The notes: generated from the letters alone by a model not told the origin. Positions 44,664 to 53,861 are shown, counted from the first letter of the stretch. The stretch: 64,000 nt of DNA from Pedobacter jeongneungensis (GCF_000633455.1 NZ_AYMG01000007.1:85252-149251), one strand, 5' to 3'. Numbers and translations: made by a program.

Positions 44664-44713
44664 ATCTCCCTAAGATCGGGCAATTTATAATTAAGTGATA
44701 TTTAAGTTTTCTA

Positions 44714-45250
44714 TTAATCTTGTTTGGTCCAAACCAAAGTAGCGGTATCATAACCTAAGCTTTCCGCTTTTTTTAAATATTGCTGTTTAACAGTTTCAGG
44801 GATGCTTTTGTTTCTGGATAAAATCCATAAATATTTAAGGTTGTTGCCCGCTATCAATGCATATTGATAATCTTTATCAATCTCGATTACATTATAACCA
44901 GCATAAAAAGGACCGAAAAAGGAAACCTTTAATCTCCCTTCATTACTTTCCTTCACAAATTTTGCCTTTCCAACACTCTGTTTCCATTCTTGTTTTACAT
45001 AATTGTAACCACGGTTATCTACCTTGATGCTGCCATCATCTTTAAGTGAATAAGTTGCCGTTACGTTATTAAGGTTTTTCTCAAACTTAAAATCCATCCT
45101 TGCGATTTCGTACCATTTACCTAAATACTTATCTTTTTCAAATGGCTTAACAGCAGTTGCCCCTTTGGGAATAGATACGCAGGAAATGGCATTGATCGCA
45201 ATAACACTCACACCTAAGGCCAGAAACAATATGGGATATCTTTTATTCAT
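44714..45250 (-). CDS. Lipocalin-family outer membrane lipoprotein (Blc-like)
   Basis: 178 residues. Lipoprotein signal with lipobox NAISC. The lipocalin signature is KYLGKWYEIARMDFKFEKNL near the mature N-terminus, followed by VTATYSLKDDGSIKVDNRGY and YALIAGNNLKYLWILSRNKS, with the typical final helix. Blc-type lipocalins bind fatty acids or lysophospholipids at the outer membrane. The neighbouring minus-strand ABC system is of the lysophospholipase-linked type, but no co-transcription is proven (61-base gap). Confidence 0.93.
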   Translation of the reverse strand: MNKRYPILFLALGVSVIAINAISCVSIPKGATAVKPFEKDKYLGKWYEIARMDFKFEKNLNNVTATYSLKDDGSIKVDNRGYNYVKQEWKQSVGKAKFVKESNEGRLKVSFFGPFYAGYNVIEIDKDYQYALIAGNNLKYLWILSRNKSIPETVKQQYLKKAESLGYDTATLVWTKQD

Positions 45251-45311
45251 TTTTTAATTCTTTTGAAAAAAAACAAAGTTGCTCTCATATAGTTTGATGG
45301 TTTCGATTGAA

Positions 45312-47846
45312 TTAACTTTCTGTCCTCAATATCTTCAAGGGCGGTTGGTTCAATATGCTTCTGGTACTTAATACACCTGTAATCACTACCAGTAATACGA
45401 TTGAGCCAAATAACAGTACAGTTGGTATAAATGGTGGAACAAATGCGGCATCAAAAGTAAATTTGGCCAATGCCCAGCTTCCACTGATGGCTAAAATCAA
45501 TCCGGCACCGGCCGTAAAGGCGCCTAAAAAGAAATATTCGATGGCATTGATCGCAAGTATCTGTTTTCTACTGGCACCCATCGTACGCAATAAAATGCTC
45601 TCTTTTATCCGCTGGTTTTTACTGGTTAATACTGACGAAATAAGCACAATCCAGCCGGTAACCATACTAAAACCCGCCATAAACTGGATTACGAAACCGA
45701 TTTTGCTCAGTAATTCATCCAATAATTTTAACACAAGGTCTAAATCTATCACCGAAACATTGGGGAATTTATGGACCACTTCGCCCTGGAAACGTGCCGA
45801 AACTTCGCCCGATGGTACCCTGGTCATCAATACATGAAATTGTGGTGCCTCTTCTAATACCCCGGCAGGAAAAACAACCCTGAAATTGGTCTGCATCCGG
45901 CTCCAGTTTACCTCCCTCAAACTACCTACAACGGTCGGGATCATCATGCCCTGGACGTTAAAAAGGATTTTATCGTTTAAACCAACATTAATGGATTGGG
46001 CATAACGCTGATCTAAAGAAATATAAACGGTTTCATTGGCTTTTATTTTTCCGGTCCATTTACCCGAAGTAATTTTTTCGGCTGCGGTTAAAGTATCCTG
46101 ATAAGTGGCCCTGATTTCGTTGCGGTAGGCTCTTCTGTTATTGGTATCGGCACTGGCTTTCTTTCCGTTGATTTCTTCTATCCGCATGGTAATTACTGGT
46201 ACCTGGTTCATTAAGGGCAGTTTGAAAGCTTTGGTTAGGCTATCCAATCCTCCTTTTTGGGTGTTCTGAATGTCGAACATCACCATGTTGGGTTGATTTG
46301 TACCGGATGAAAGCGTAACCCGGCTCATTAATATGCCCTGGACAAAAAACAGGGTACAGATGAAAGCAGTAGATAAACCAATTGAAACCGTCAGCATTAA
46401 AGTCTGGTTGTTTGGACGGTAAAGATTGGCAAATCCCTGTCGCCACAAATAGCTCGATGAGTTCGGCAATAGTTTCCTCACCAGGAACATCAATAATTTA
46501 GACAGTACAATGAGCAGCACAAAAGCAATGGCGATACTCAAGGTAAAGGCCAGTGTTTGTATCCAGGTTTTCATCTGCAAATGGGTAAAGCCGGTAATAA
46601 AGGCGGCCATAAGCAGGTACACCAACCAGGTAAGCGGATCTCTTCTGCCGCCGGCTTTTTCGAAAGATATCCGGATGGCGTTTAATGGCGAAATTTTTCT
46701 GACCGATAGGAGTGAGGGAAGTGCAAATAGAATAGAAATAATCAATCCTAATAAAATCCCCTGACCAACAGCCGGCCACGAAACCTGCATGGTAATTTCG
46801 ACCGGAAGAAAATCTTTAAGTACCAAAGGCAGTAAAAACTGAATCCCAGTACCCAAAATGGCACCCAGAACCGAGGCGACTAACCCTATAAAAAACACCT
46901 GGATCAAATAGATTAAAAAGGCATGCCTTGATTTTAAACCTAAACACCGCAAAGTAGCAATGGCGCTTAATTTCTCCTGGATATAAACGTGGATAGCACT
47001 GCCAACGCCAACGCAGCCTAAAAGCAAGGCAATAAATCCTGACAAAGCAAGAAAACGGTTAACATCTTTAAACGATCGGCCTGTTTGCTCTTTCCGCGAT
47101 TCAACCGTATCGGCATCAAAACCCTCTTTTTCCAGCTGCGCATCCTGTTTCTTCACCCAGGCATCGATACCAGACGGATCGTTATACCTGAAATAAAATT
47201 TATTGTTGATGCGGCTTCCGGTTTTAATCAGGTTGGTTTTATCGAGCAGCTGCAGTGGAATATATACCGTTGGTGCAATGCTGGCGCCGATCCCGGTTTG
47301 GCCCGGGGCTTTGGTTAAAGTACCCAGGATTTTAAAATTTAGATCGCCCACTTTAACCGAATCGCCCACTTTGGCATTAAACTGCAACATCAAAGTTTGA
47401 TCAACCAATGCATTCCTTCCGGTTTGAAAGTTTTTTGCTGCGGCCAGTGGAATGGTTTCTATCGTGCCATAATATGGATATTTGCCTTCAAGTGCTTTCA
47501 TCTGCACCAAACGGCTGCCTCCGCCTTTCTGGAAATAGATCATGGAGGCAAATGTTTTCTCCTGCGAGCGTTCATCGCCCAGTGTATCAAGCATTTTTTG
47601 CATCGCTTTGCTTACACCTTTGCGGCTATCCAATACCAGATCGGCACCTGTAAGTTCTTTGGCCTGTGCATCGATATCCTTTTGCAGGTTATCTTTAAAA
47701 GAATATACCGCCACAAGGGCTGCAATGCCTAAAACAATGGATGAGATAAAAAGAAATAAACGTGCACGGTTTTTCCGGCTATCCCGCCAGGCCATTTTGA
47801 ACAGCCAGGAAAATTTAATACTTTGTTTCGGGAGGCTATTAGGCAT
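45312..47846 (-). CDS. FtsX-type ABC transporter permease (YbbP-like)
   Basis: 844 residues. Layout: TM1 (about 28-48), large extracytoplasmic MacB-like domain, TM2-4 (about 270-390), a central pair of helices (405-460), a second FtsX unit and a final TM cluster (about 715-835). This two-unit form fits the YbbP group of predicted permeases. The start overlaps the ATPase gene by 8 bases, so they form one transporter. Substrate unknown; the divergent TesA-like esterase suggests lipids or acyl compounds. Confidence 0.88.
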   Translation of the reverse strand: MPNSLPKQSIKFSWLFKMAWRDSRKNRARLFLFISSIVLGIAALVAVYSFKDNLQKDIDAQAKELTGADLVLDSRKGVSKAMQKMLDTLGDERSQEKTFASMIYFQKGGGSRLVQMKALEGKYPYYGTIETIPLAAAKNFQTGRNALVDQTLMLQFNAKVGDSVKVGDLNFKILGTLTKAPGQTGIGASIAPTVYIPLQLLDKTNLIKTGSRINNKFYFRYNDPSGIDAWVKKQDAQLEKEGFDADTVESRKEQTGRSFKDVNRFLALSGFIALLLGCVGVGSAIHVYIQEKLSAIATLRCLGLKSRHAFLIYLIQVFFIGLVASVLGAILGTGIQFLLPLVLKDFLPVEITMQVSWPAVGQGILLGLIISILFALPSLLSVRKISPLNAIRISFEKAGGRRDPLTWLVYLLMAAFITGFTHLQMKTWIQTLAFTLSIAIAFVLLIVLSKLLMFLVRKLLPNSSSYLWRQGFANLYRPNNQTLMLTVSIGLSTAFICTLFFVQGILMSRVTLSSGTNQPNMVMFDIQNTQKGGLDSLTKAFKLPLMNQVPVITMRIEEINGKKASADTNNRRAYRNEIRATYQDTLTAAEKITSGKWTGKIKANETVYISLDQRYAQSINVGLNDKILFNVQGMMIPTVVGSLREVNWSRMQTNFRVVFPAGVLEEAPQFHVLMTRVPSGEVSARFQGEVVHKFPNVSVIDLDLVLKLLDELLSKIGFVIQFMAGFSMVTGWIVLISSVLTSKNQRIKESILLRTMGASRKQILAINAIEYFFLGAFTAGAGLILAISGSWALAKFTFDAAFVPPFIPTVLLFGSIVLLVVITGVLSTRSILNQPPLKILRTES

Positions 47847-48528
47847 AAGTAGGATTTTCGTCTGAAATGATTACGCCACCTTTAATTTTGATGCTTCTTG
47901 ATGTTCTGGCTGCCAGTTCAAGGTCGTGCGTTACGATGATCAAAGTGGTTCCGGCATCTTTATTTAAATCAAAAAGCAGTTTAATAACTTTTTCGCTCGT
48001 TTCTGCATCGAGGTTTCCGGTCGGCTCGTCGGCAAAAAGGATGGCCGGCTGGTTAGAGAATGCCCTTGCCAGCGAAACCCTTTGTTGCTCTCCACCCGAT
48101 AATTGAATAGGATAGTGGTGTGAGCGGTCCGCAAGGCCCACTTTATCCAGCAGTTCCAACGCATGAGATTTAATATTTTTTGCCCCCCTTAATTCTAATG
48201 GCACCATCACGTTTTCGAGTGCGGTTAAAGTAGGCAAAAGCTGAAAATTCTGAAAAATGAAACCTACATATTGATTTCTCACAGCGGCGCGTTCATCCTC
48301 ATTGAGTTTTTCCAAAGCAATTCCATTCAGTTCAACAGTTCCGCTGCTTGCCCTGTCCAAACCGGCACATAAACCGAGCAGTGTCGTTTTGCCACTTCCC
48401 GATGGGCCGGTAATGGCCACGGTTGATCCGGCCGCGATAGAAAAATTGATGTTATCCAAAACGGTGAGTTCCCGTCCGGCACTTTGGTAAATTTTGCTTA
48501 CATTTCGGATGTTCAATATGCTTTCCAA
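47839..48528 (-). CDS. ABC transporter ATP-binding protein (YbbA/LolD-like)
   Basis: 229 residues. Walker A GPSGSGKTTLLGLCAG, Q-loop FIFQNFQLLPTLTALEN, signature LSGGEQQRVSLARA, Walker B ILFADEPTGNLD and switch histidine in VTHDLELA. This is the MacB/LolD class that drives FtsX-type permeases, whose gene overlaps downstream by 8 bases. Divergent from the esterase gene with a 102-base gap. Confidence 0.94.
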   Translation of the reverse strand: MESILNIRNVSKIYQSAGRELTVLDNINFSIAAGSTVAITGPSGSGKTTLLGLCAGLDRASSGTVELNGIALEKLNEDERAAVRNQYVGFIFQNFQLLPTLTALENVMVPLELRGAKNIKSHALELLDKVGLADRSHHYPIQLSGGEQQRVSLARAFSNQPAILFADEPTGNLDAETSEKVIKLLFDLNKDAGTTLIIVTHDLELAARTSRSIKIKGGVIISDENPTYA

Positions 48529-48630
48529 TAGCTGATTTTTTTAGGGTTTGCGTATAGATTTTAGCCAAACATAACAGGGCGTTGCCTGTTAGATAATGGT
48601 TAACGATAATTAGATATAGATTTATTAGAT

Positions 48631-49314
48631 ATGTTACGAAAACGATTAATGGGCCTATTTGTTTTGAGCCTGATCCTCTTAAGCTGTGGAAACCAACAAA
48701 GTAAAAGCAATACAGATAAAACTTTAGATTCGGCTGACCAAAAAACTTCGGTACCAGCAGCTAAAAAGAAAAATATCCTCTTTTTTGGGACGAGTTTAAC
48801 TGCAGGTTACGGGCTCGATCCGACGGAAGCTTACCCGGCCCTGATCCAAAACCGGATCGACTCCTTAAAAATGCCTTATAATGTAATTAATGGTGGGTTA
48901 AGCGGAGAAACTTCTGCGGGTGGAAAAGGAAGGATTGATTGGTTACTTAAACAGCCCGTTGATATTTTTGTACTCGAACTTGGGGCGAACGATGGTTTAC
49001 GCGGATTGCCTGTAGCACAAACCATTAAAAACCTTCAGGATATCATCGATCGGGTAAAAGCCAAGTATCCCGATGCAAAAATGGTTATGGCAGGCATGCA
49101 GGTTCCACCGAATATGGGGACGAAATATGCAGCAGATTTTAAGAACATGTTTCCCGACCTGGCCAAAAAGAACCAGATGGCCCTGATTCCGTTTTTATTG
49201 GATAAAGTAGGTGGCGTGCCTAAATTGAACCAGGCCGATGGCATTCATCCAACGGCAGAAGGGGATAAGATTTTAGCAGAGAATGTTTGGATAGTGTTGA
49301 AAGGTTTGTTGTAA
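48631..49314 (+). CDS. SGNH-family lysophospholipase/arylesterase (TesA-like) lipoprotein
   Basis: 227 residues. Lipoprotein signal with lipobox LLSC (Cys19). SGNH blocks: nucleophile Ser55 in FFGTSLTAGYGL, Gly in INGGLSGETSAGG, Asn in LELGANDGLRG, and Asp203/His206 in ADGIHPTAEG. It is the TesA/esterase type that hydrolyses acyl thioesters, lysophospholipids or aryl esters in the periplasm. Divergent from the YbbA/YbbP-like genes, the same arrangement as tesA-ybbA-ybbP in Escherichia coli. Confidence 0.92.
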   Translation: MLRKRLMGLFVLSLILLSCGNQQSKSNTDKTLDSADQKTSVPAAKKKNILFFGTSLTAGYGLDPTEAYPALIQNRIDSLKMPYNVINGGLSGETSAGGKGRIDWLLKQPVDIFVLELGANDGLRGLPVAQTIKNLQDIIDRVKAKYPDAKMVMAGMQVPPNMGTKYAADFKNMFPDLAKKNQMALIPFLLDKVGGVPKLNQADGIHPTAEGDKILAENVWIVLKGLL

Positions 49315-49436
49315 AATCTTTAACCACAGAGGTCGCAGAGGAAAAAGCGCAGAGGGCACTGAGCGGGGTGCCTATTGCAATGCCGTTACTTAAGCTTTCG
49401 GCACAGATAAACATAATTTAACTACAACTTGTCCCA
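49315..49436. repeat. Intergenic sequence with ACCACAGAGGTCGCAGAGG repeat
   Basis: Starts with TTTAACCACAGAGGTCGCAG, a relative of the CCACAGATGCACACAG sequences at 41888 and 44600. No gene. Confidence 0.4.
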
Positions 49437-49828
49437 ATCTTTCCTATCGTGTGGAGACATCTTTTTAAGCACTATATAAGGCACTATGCTAGCTTGCTTT
49501 GAAATAACACAGCCCTTACCGAAGTAAGACCGTCAATCCCAAGGGCCAGGAAAATCAAAAAAACAGGTGTACAACAGTACAAATGGCACTATCAAACCTA
49601 AAACGCAGTGGTTTTGTGTTTCATGTTTGCAAAAAACTTTTCACCCAGCCCTAACAAACAAAACAAAGTGCCACTGTTTTTTTGATGTGTATTGGGATTG
49701 TGTAAAAGGCCCATTGCTGGATTGACAAAGCATTTTTGCATACTTTTGATGCCTCAAAAGTTTGATGCCTTGCGGCTTAGGAGCAATAAGACTAATCTAA
49801 ATATTTGTGTCCACACGATAGGATCTTT
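49437..49828. mobile_element. Putative MITE, about 380 bases
   Basis: Terminal inverted repeats of 17 bases: CCTATCGTGTGGAGACA (49443-49459) and the complement with one mismatch (49806-49822). Both are flanked directly by ATCTTT (49437-49442 and 49823-49828), which looks like a 6-base target duplication. The interior has no usable reading frame and contains an 8-base-arm hairpin, ACTTTTGA ... TCAAAAGT, at about 49741-49760. No transposase is seen, so it would need one in trans. Confidence 0.6.
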
Positions 49829-49982
49829 CGGGAGATAAAAGGATACACACAGATATAAAATCCGTGTTTAAAACCCCTTAACTTAACGGCATTAGTGCGT
49901 ATTGTGTTGAAAATGATTTTATTAATGTTCTTATTAAGCTTTAATCAATTGTGTGTGTTATTAAAGTGTAAGCAATATTGTT

Positions 49983-49990
49983 TATATTTG
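49983..49990 (+). promoter_or_regulatory. -7 box TATATTTG of the toxin-antitoxin operon
   Basis: Exact TAnnTTTG match ending 5 bases before the ATG at 49996. If used, transcription would start at or next to the start codon, giving a leaderless or nearly leaderless mRNA. The -33 region is weak. Confidence 0.4.
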
Positions 49991-49995
49991 TGCTT

Positions 49996-50490
49996 ATGTT
50001 TGAAAAGCTATCCATATTGAAAGGACTTCATCCAGGATTTTTCCTGGAGCACGAGCTTAAAAAAAAGAAGCTTTCAAAAAGGCGGTTTGCCTTATCCCTC
50101 TCAGAACATCCGCAGACCATCGGGGCGATTACCAAAGGGAATAGGGATATGAATACTAGTCTTTCCCTACGTATTGAGGCAGCATTAGGTTTAGAAGAAG
50201 GTTTTTTGATGACACTTCAGGTTTTTTATGATATCAAAAAAGAAAAGGAAAAACAAAAATTAAAACCTGATCTCTCTGTTTTTAGTTTAACGTTGTTTTG
50301 GGATACCAAAATTGAAAATATCGATTGGAATCTTCATAAAAAATTTATCGTAAATCGTGTTTTGGAATATGGTAATGAAAAAGAAAAGCAAGAAATCCTG
50401 AGTTTTTATGGAAAGGATGCGATCGAAAAGCTAGCCTCAAAAACTTTTTATAAGCGCCCAACAAGCATTAATGGGATTAATATCATTTAA
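49996..50490 (+). CDS. XRE-type antitoxin with DUF6922-like C-terminal domain
   Basis: 164 residues from ATG 49996 (MFEKLSILKGLHPGFFLEHE); the frame extends to a TTG at 49978. An HTH like HigA occupies about 5-75: LKKKKLSKRRFALSLSEHPQ, then TIGAITKGNRDMN. The C-terminal 60 residues (LFWDTKIENIDWNLHKKFIV, NRVLEYGNEKEKQEILSFYG) match the DUF6922 pattern common in Bacteroidota antitoxins. The gene ends 2 bases before an AbiEii-type nucleotidyltransferase, and the pair is a type IV-like toxin-antitoxin system. It probably represses its own promoter. Confidence 0.8.
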   Translation: MFEKLSILKGLHPGFFLEHELKKKKLSKRRFALSLSEHPQTIGAITKGNRDMNTSLSLRIEAALGLEEGFLMTLQVFYDIKKEKEKQKLKPDLSVFSLTLFWDTKIENIDWNLHKKFIVNRVLEYGNEKEKQEILSFYGKDAIEKLASKTFYKRPTSINGINII

Positions 50491-50492
50491 TA

Positions 50493-51140
50493 ATGATCTA
50501 TTGGAATACGGTAAACGATAAATTAAAGAATTGCTTGCTGTTACTGATGGATGCACCACTATTTGAACAGTTTAGGTTGGTTGGTGGTACAGCATTGAGC
50601 TTACAATTAGGCAACCGGATTTCAATCGACATCGATCTTTTTACAGATGCACTTTACGGATCAATAGATTTCAAAAATATTGATGCTTTTTTAACTGAGC
50701 ATTTCACTTATGTTTTTGGCGTATCGGATATGCCTGTAGCAATGGGAAAGTCATATCGGGTAGGAAGTGATGAAAGAGATACAGTTAAACTTGATTTTTA
50801 CTATACAGATGAATTTATATTTGATCCACTGATTGTAGACGGGGTTCGGATGGCGACTAGAGAAGAAATTCTGGCTATGAAAGTCGATGTTGTCCAGCGG
50901 GGCGGAAGAAAGAAAGATTTTTGGGACCTTCATGAACTGATGGAATCATTCTCTTTTGAAGAAATGTTGTTGCTCCATCAAAAACGTTACCCATATCATC
51001 ATGATCCTTTACATATTCGGGAGAATATGACCAATTTTGATTCTGCTGATGAAGACCCTGATCCAGTCTGTTTAAAAGGGAAACATTGGGAATTGATAAA
51101 GTATGATCTGATTACATTTTTAGAGAACTTTAAGAAGTAA
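50493..51140 (+). CDS. AbiEii/AbiGii-type nucleotidyltransferase toxin
   Basis: 215 residues. The nucleotidyltransferase core is FRLVGGTALSLQLGNRISID, then IDLFTDALYG, with the GGTAL...R-S-D-D pattern of the AbiEii family, and a third acidic position in VKLDFYYTDEF. Then MATREEILAMKVDVVQRGGR, then KKDFWDLHELME, the usual continuation. Family members modify or tie up nucleotides or tRNA and stop growth, for example during phage infection. Paired with the upstream antitoxin by a 2-base gap. Confidence 0.88.
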   Translation: MIYWNTVNDKLKNCLLLLMDAPLFEQFRLVGGTALSLQLGNRISIDIDLFTDALYGSIDFKNIDAFLTEHFTYVFGVSDMPVAMGKSYRVGSDERDTVKLDFYYTDEFIFDPLIVDGVRMATREEILAMKVDVVQRGGRKKDFWDLHELMESFSFEEMLLLHQKRYPYHHDPLHIRENMTNFDSADEDPDPVCLKGKHWELIKYDLITFLENFKK

Positions 51141-51155
51141 CATACAGCTAACTTC

Positions 51156-52043
51156 TCACTCCTGCCTAAAACTTTTTAGCGTTCCATCATTATTAAACTG
51201 GATATCGTAACGCTCGCGTGTGCCATTTATCGATCTTGGGTTCCAGCGCATTCCATTATCCCAAATGGTGATGTAAGCATCTGATGTTGGCTTTGCGCCT
51301 TCAACCTGTGCAGCTTTCGCATTATAATTCTTTATTACTTTTTGTGCATCTGCAAAATGCACTTCGCTTAAAGGGAGTGTCCGGCGTTCGATATTTCTCG
51401 CCAGTACGGGTTCTGGTTCCGACCATTTATCATCCTTGTATTTGTAGGCATCTACATATTTAGGATTATCAGGATGCTGCAATGCCAGATTAATGGACCC
51501 ATCCTCATAAAAATGAATGGATTCATATAATACAATTTCTTTATTTCGGTACCGGGGCAATTTTTTGAGTTGACCTTCTGCCTTTGCTAGTTCTATAGCG
51601 CTTAATATCCCTTTTTTAGCTTTTACTAGCAGTTTTTCTGTATCCATGTTTTTAAGGCCGCCTTGTGGCAATTTCATTTCTTTTAGAAACTCGTTTACCC
51701 TTTTTTGTATTTCTTTGGCTGCAGAAGGATCATTCTTTTGCTTGAGTAATTCAATGTCGTGGAACATCTCTTTTGCCTTAAGCTCCATTTCGGGTGTGTT
51801 AACGGTGTCACCGTTTATCACTATCGTTTTCTCCTGCTGACGCTGCACAGAAGTGGTTGTACTGATTTTAGTAGTTCCTGTATCCTCGCCATTTGTATCA
51901 AAGTGATTTTCTTTATTATATTTTTTAGCCAGCGAATCGTTGGGATGAAAGGTTTCATCTACACTTTGGGTGATTTGCCTGCAACTCAAAGTAAACAGGC
52001 TAACCAGTATAATTAAACTATAAAATTGCTTTAGGTTTTTCAT
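51156..52043 (-). CDS. Hypothetical lipoprotein, 295 residues
   Basis: Lipoprotein signal with lipobox TLSC (Cys21). Residues 40-150 are charged and helical (EMELKAKEMFHDIELLKQKN), then a beta-rich C-terminal half with EIVLYESIHFYEDGSINLAL and YITIWDNGMRWNPRSINGTR. No recognised family. Start overlaps the stop of the upstream membrane-protein gene by one base (TGATG), so they are translationally coupled. Confidence 0.7.
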   Translation of the reverse strand: MKNLKQFYSLIILVSLFTLSCRQITQSVDETFHPNDSLAKKYNKENHFDTNGEDTGTTKISTTTSVQRQQEKTIVINGDTVNTPEMELKAKEMFHDIELLKQKNDPSAAKEIQKRVNEFLKEMKLPQGGLKNMDTEKLLVKAKKGILSAIELAKAEGQLKKLPRYRNKEIVLYESIHFYEDGSINLALQHPDNPKYVDAYKYKDDKWSEPEPVLARNIERRTLPLSEVHFADAQKVIKNYNAKAAQVEGAKPTSDAYITIWDNGMRWNPRSINGTRERYDIQFNNDGTLKSFRQE

Positions 52044-53044
52044 CAGAATTCTCCTTCAACTTCATTTAAATCTTTCTCGAAAGCAGCATGCTGCGGATCT
52101 TCTTTGAGGTAAAAAATAGAAACATATTCCTGTTTGGTAATATCCAGATCGAGCAGGTTTACAATTTTTTTGATGTTCACCCTGTGCTTATGGTTAAACT
52201 GATCGGCAAATTCGAGCTCAAAATTAACCATTGGCTGCTCGTTGATGTAAGTTCCGGTTTGGTTGGCCTTTAACAGCTTAGCATTAGTTTGTGTACCTTT
52301 AAATTTAATCTGGAATAATTTATCAGGTTTGCCAATAAATTTTCTGAGGATAAAAGTTCCGAAAGCACGGTAAAGTAACAGTGTAAACGCACAAGTTAAC
52401 AGTGGGTGGCCAATACTCATAAAACGCCAGCCCATGCCTTCGCTTTCCGAATAATAAGAATAAACATAATAAGCAACAACAATAGCAGCAAAGCTTAGCC
52501 AGGCCAGGTTAGTAAGAACAATAATCATTTTCCTCATACTTACTTCTGTAGTCGCAAAAATAAAATAAGGGGCATTTTTCACCTCTTTATCTAACAAAAT
52601 ACCCACGTTTTTGCCAACTTCATAACGGCGTTCGTATGGTTTTGAATCGTTTACCTCAGTTTTTTGAGTAATCGTGCTGCCCACCAGGTTTTTAAACTGT
52701 AGCGTAAGTTCGTAGCTATCGTAAGCTGCTCCTGATCTCGAGATTTTTGCCGATTTTAATATCCTGGCCTCACGCGGTTCGCCAGTGATTTTAAGTTTTT
52801 CTATGTTCCGTTTGATCAAAAAGGGACGGACTACCCATTTCCGGTAATAACCAATTAACAATACAGTCCAGAACAGGATAGATATGGTAAGCAAAGCAAG
52901 CGAATACCATGGATTGCTGTCCATCAGATTGGGCATGTTCTCGCTTTTGATGTTGTAATATAGCAACATGGGGAATGGTATAGCGAAAAAAAACATGTAA
53001 ATGGTCCAGAATATCGAAAGTCCTTTACTGATGTTGTAGTTCAT
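52043..53044 (-). CDS. Membrane protein with two soluble beta domains (DUF3592-like)
   Basis: 333 residues. Four membrane helices: about 8-28, 48-70, 172-195 and 208-230. Each helix pair is followed by a similar soluble domain (ITGEPREARILKSAKISRSG with YELTLQFKNL, and QIKFKGTQTNAKLLKANQTG with MVNFELEFADQF), i.e. an internal duplication. The domains look like small beta barrels as in DUF3592 proteins. Function unknown. Coupled to both neighbours (one-base overlaps). Confidence 0.65.
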   Translation of the reverse strand: MNYNISKGLSIFWTIYMFFFAIPFPMLLYYNIKSENMPNLMDSNPWYSLALLTISILFWTVLLIGYYRKWVVRPFLIKRNIEKLKITGEPREARILKSAKISRSGAAYDSYELTLQFKNLVGSTITQKTEVNDSKPYERRYEVGKNVGILLDKEVKNAPYFIFATTEVSMRKMIIVLTNLAWLSFAAIVVAYYVYSYYSESEGMGWRFMSIGHPLLTCAFTLLLYRAFGTFILRKFIGKPDKLFQIKFKGTQTNAKLLKANQTGTYINEQPMVNFELEFADQFNHKHRVNIKKIVNLLDLDITKQEYVSIFYLKEDPQHAAFEKDLNEVEGEF

Positions 53045-53235
53045 TACTGCTTATTTAATTTTAATATTTTGTATTGTTCAAAACTTTGGTTTATAGCGGT
53101 GTAAAATGCGGTATTAATCATTAAAAGGAATAGCAGGCACCCATTGTTTTTGTTTTTAAGATCGCAAAGAATACGAACAACTCCTGATCTTTTAATCACG
53201 CTGTGTTTTACGAATAAATGAATTTGTTGAATCAC
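53044..53235 (-). CDS. Small protein in overlapping operon, 63 residues
   Basis: GTG start inside the stop of the SMI1-like gene (GTGA overlap) and stop overlapping the next ATG (TAATG). One hydrophobic segment (GCLLFLLMINTAFYTAI) follows a basic N-terminus. Overlaps on both sides support translation, but the sequence has no known family and could be a chance frame. Confidence 0.4.
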   Translation of the reverse strand: MIQQIHLFVKHSVIKRSGVVRILCDLKNKNNGCLLFLLMINTAFYTAINQSFEQYKILKLNKQ

Positions 53236-53848
53236 TCTTTTTCCGCTAATATCCCTTCTTCAACCTGGTTAATGATCCGTAGCATCATGATTTCGAAAGT
53301 TTCGTTTGCAAGGCTTTTATGCGTTAGCGGTATTACATAATCATCTAAAAAGACTCCTATGTTATCCTGATTGTAGCGGACTGTGCCAAAATTCCCGTTG
53401 CGGTCGGAGTAGAGATAATCTGCCTCTTCATTACCCCAGTCTGTTCTGTATAATCCAAAACACTTATAATTGTTATTTAAGTATTGTAACTGTTCACTGT
53501 TCAGGTATTCGCCTTCTTCCAGTTCATAACGATCATTAACCCAGCAAAATTTGATATAATCAATGAGTCCCATTGAATTGCATCGGTACCATTTATTTTC
53601 ATCTGCGATGCTTTCCAGCAAATATATTCAGGCGTATCAATAGTAATGGCAAACATTTCTCTGCTATAAGGAGTTAGGCCTCCTAAATTGGTATAGAAAG
53701 ATGCCAGATCTGACGGGATTGGAATTTGAAACTCATGTTGTAGCCGGGTCATCTCATCTGGTGTAGCTGCAGGCTCAAAAGAAATTTCCTTATATTTTCC
53801 AACCCTGCTGTTAAATAAGGTAATCTGATTTTTAATTTCCTGTATCAT
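53232..53848 (-). pseudogene. SMI1/KNR4 (SUKH) family protein, frameshifted
   Basis: Two overlapping frames read as one protein. The 5' part (MIQEIKNQITLFNSRVGKYK, then SDLASFYTNLGGLTPYSREM) ends in DTPEYIC. The 3' part begins LLESIADENKWYRCNSMGLI in another frame, continuing naturally to YELEEGEYLNSEQLQ. One base missing in the A-run at 53620-53622 (T-run on the coding strand) explains the break: EYI-LLES if TTTT instead of TTT. SUKH proteins are often immunity proteins against polymorphic toxins. It may be a pseudogene, a phase-variable site, or a sequencing error. Confidence 0.75.
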
Positions 53849-53861
53849 TTTACCTGTGTTT

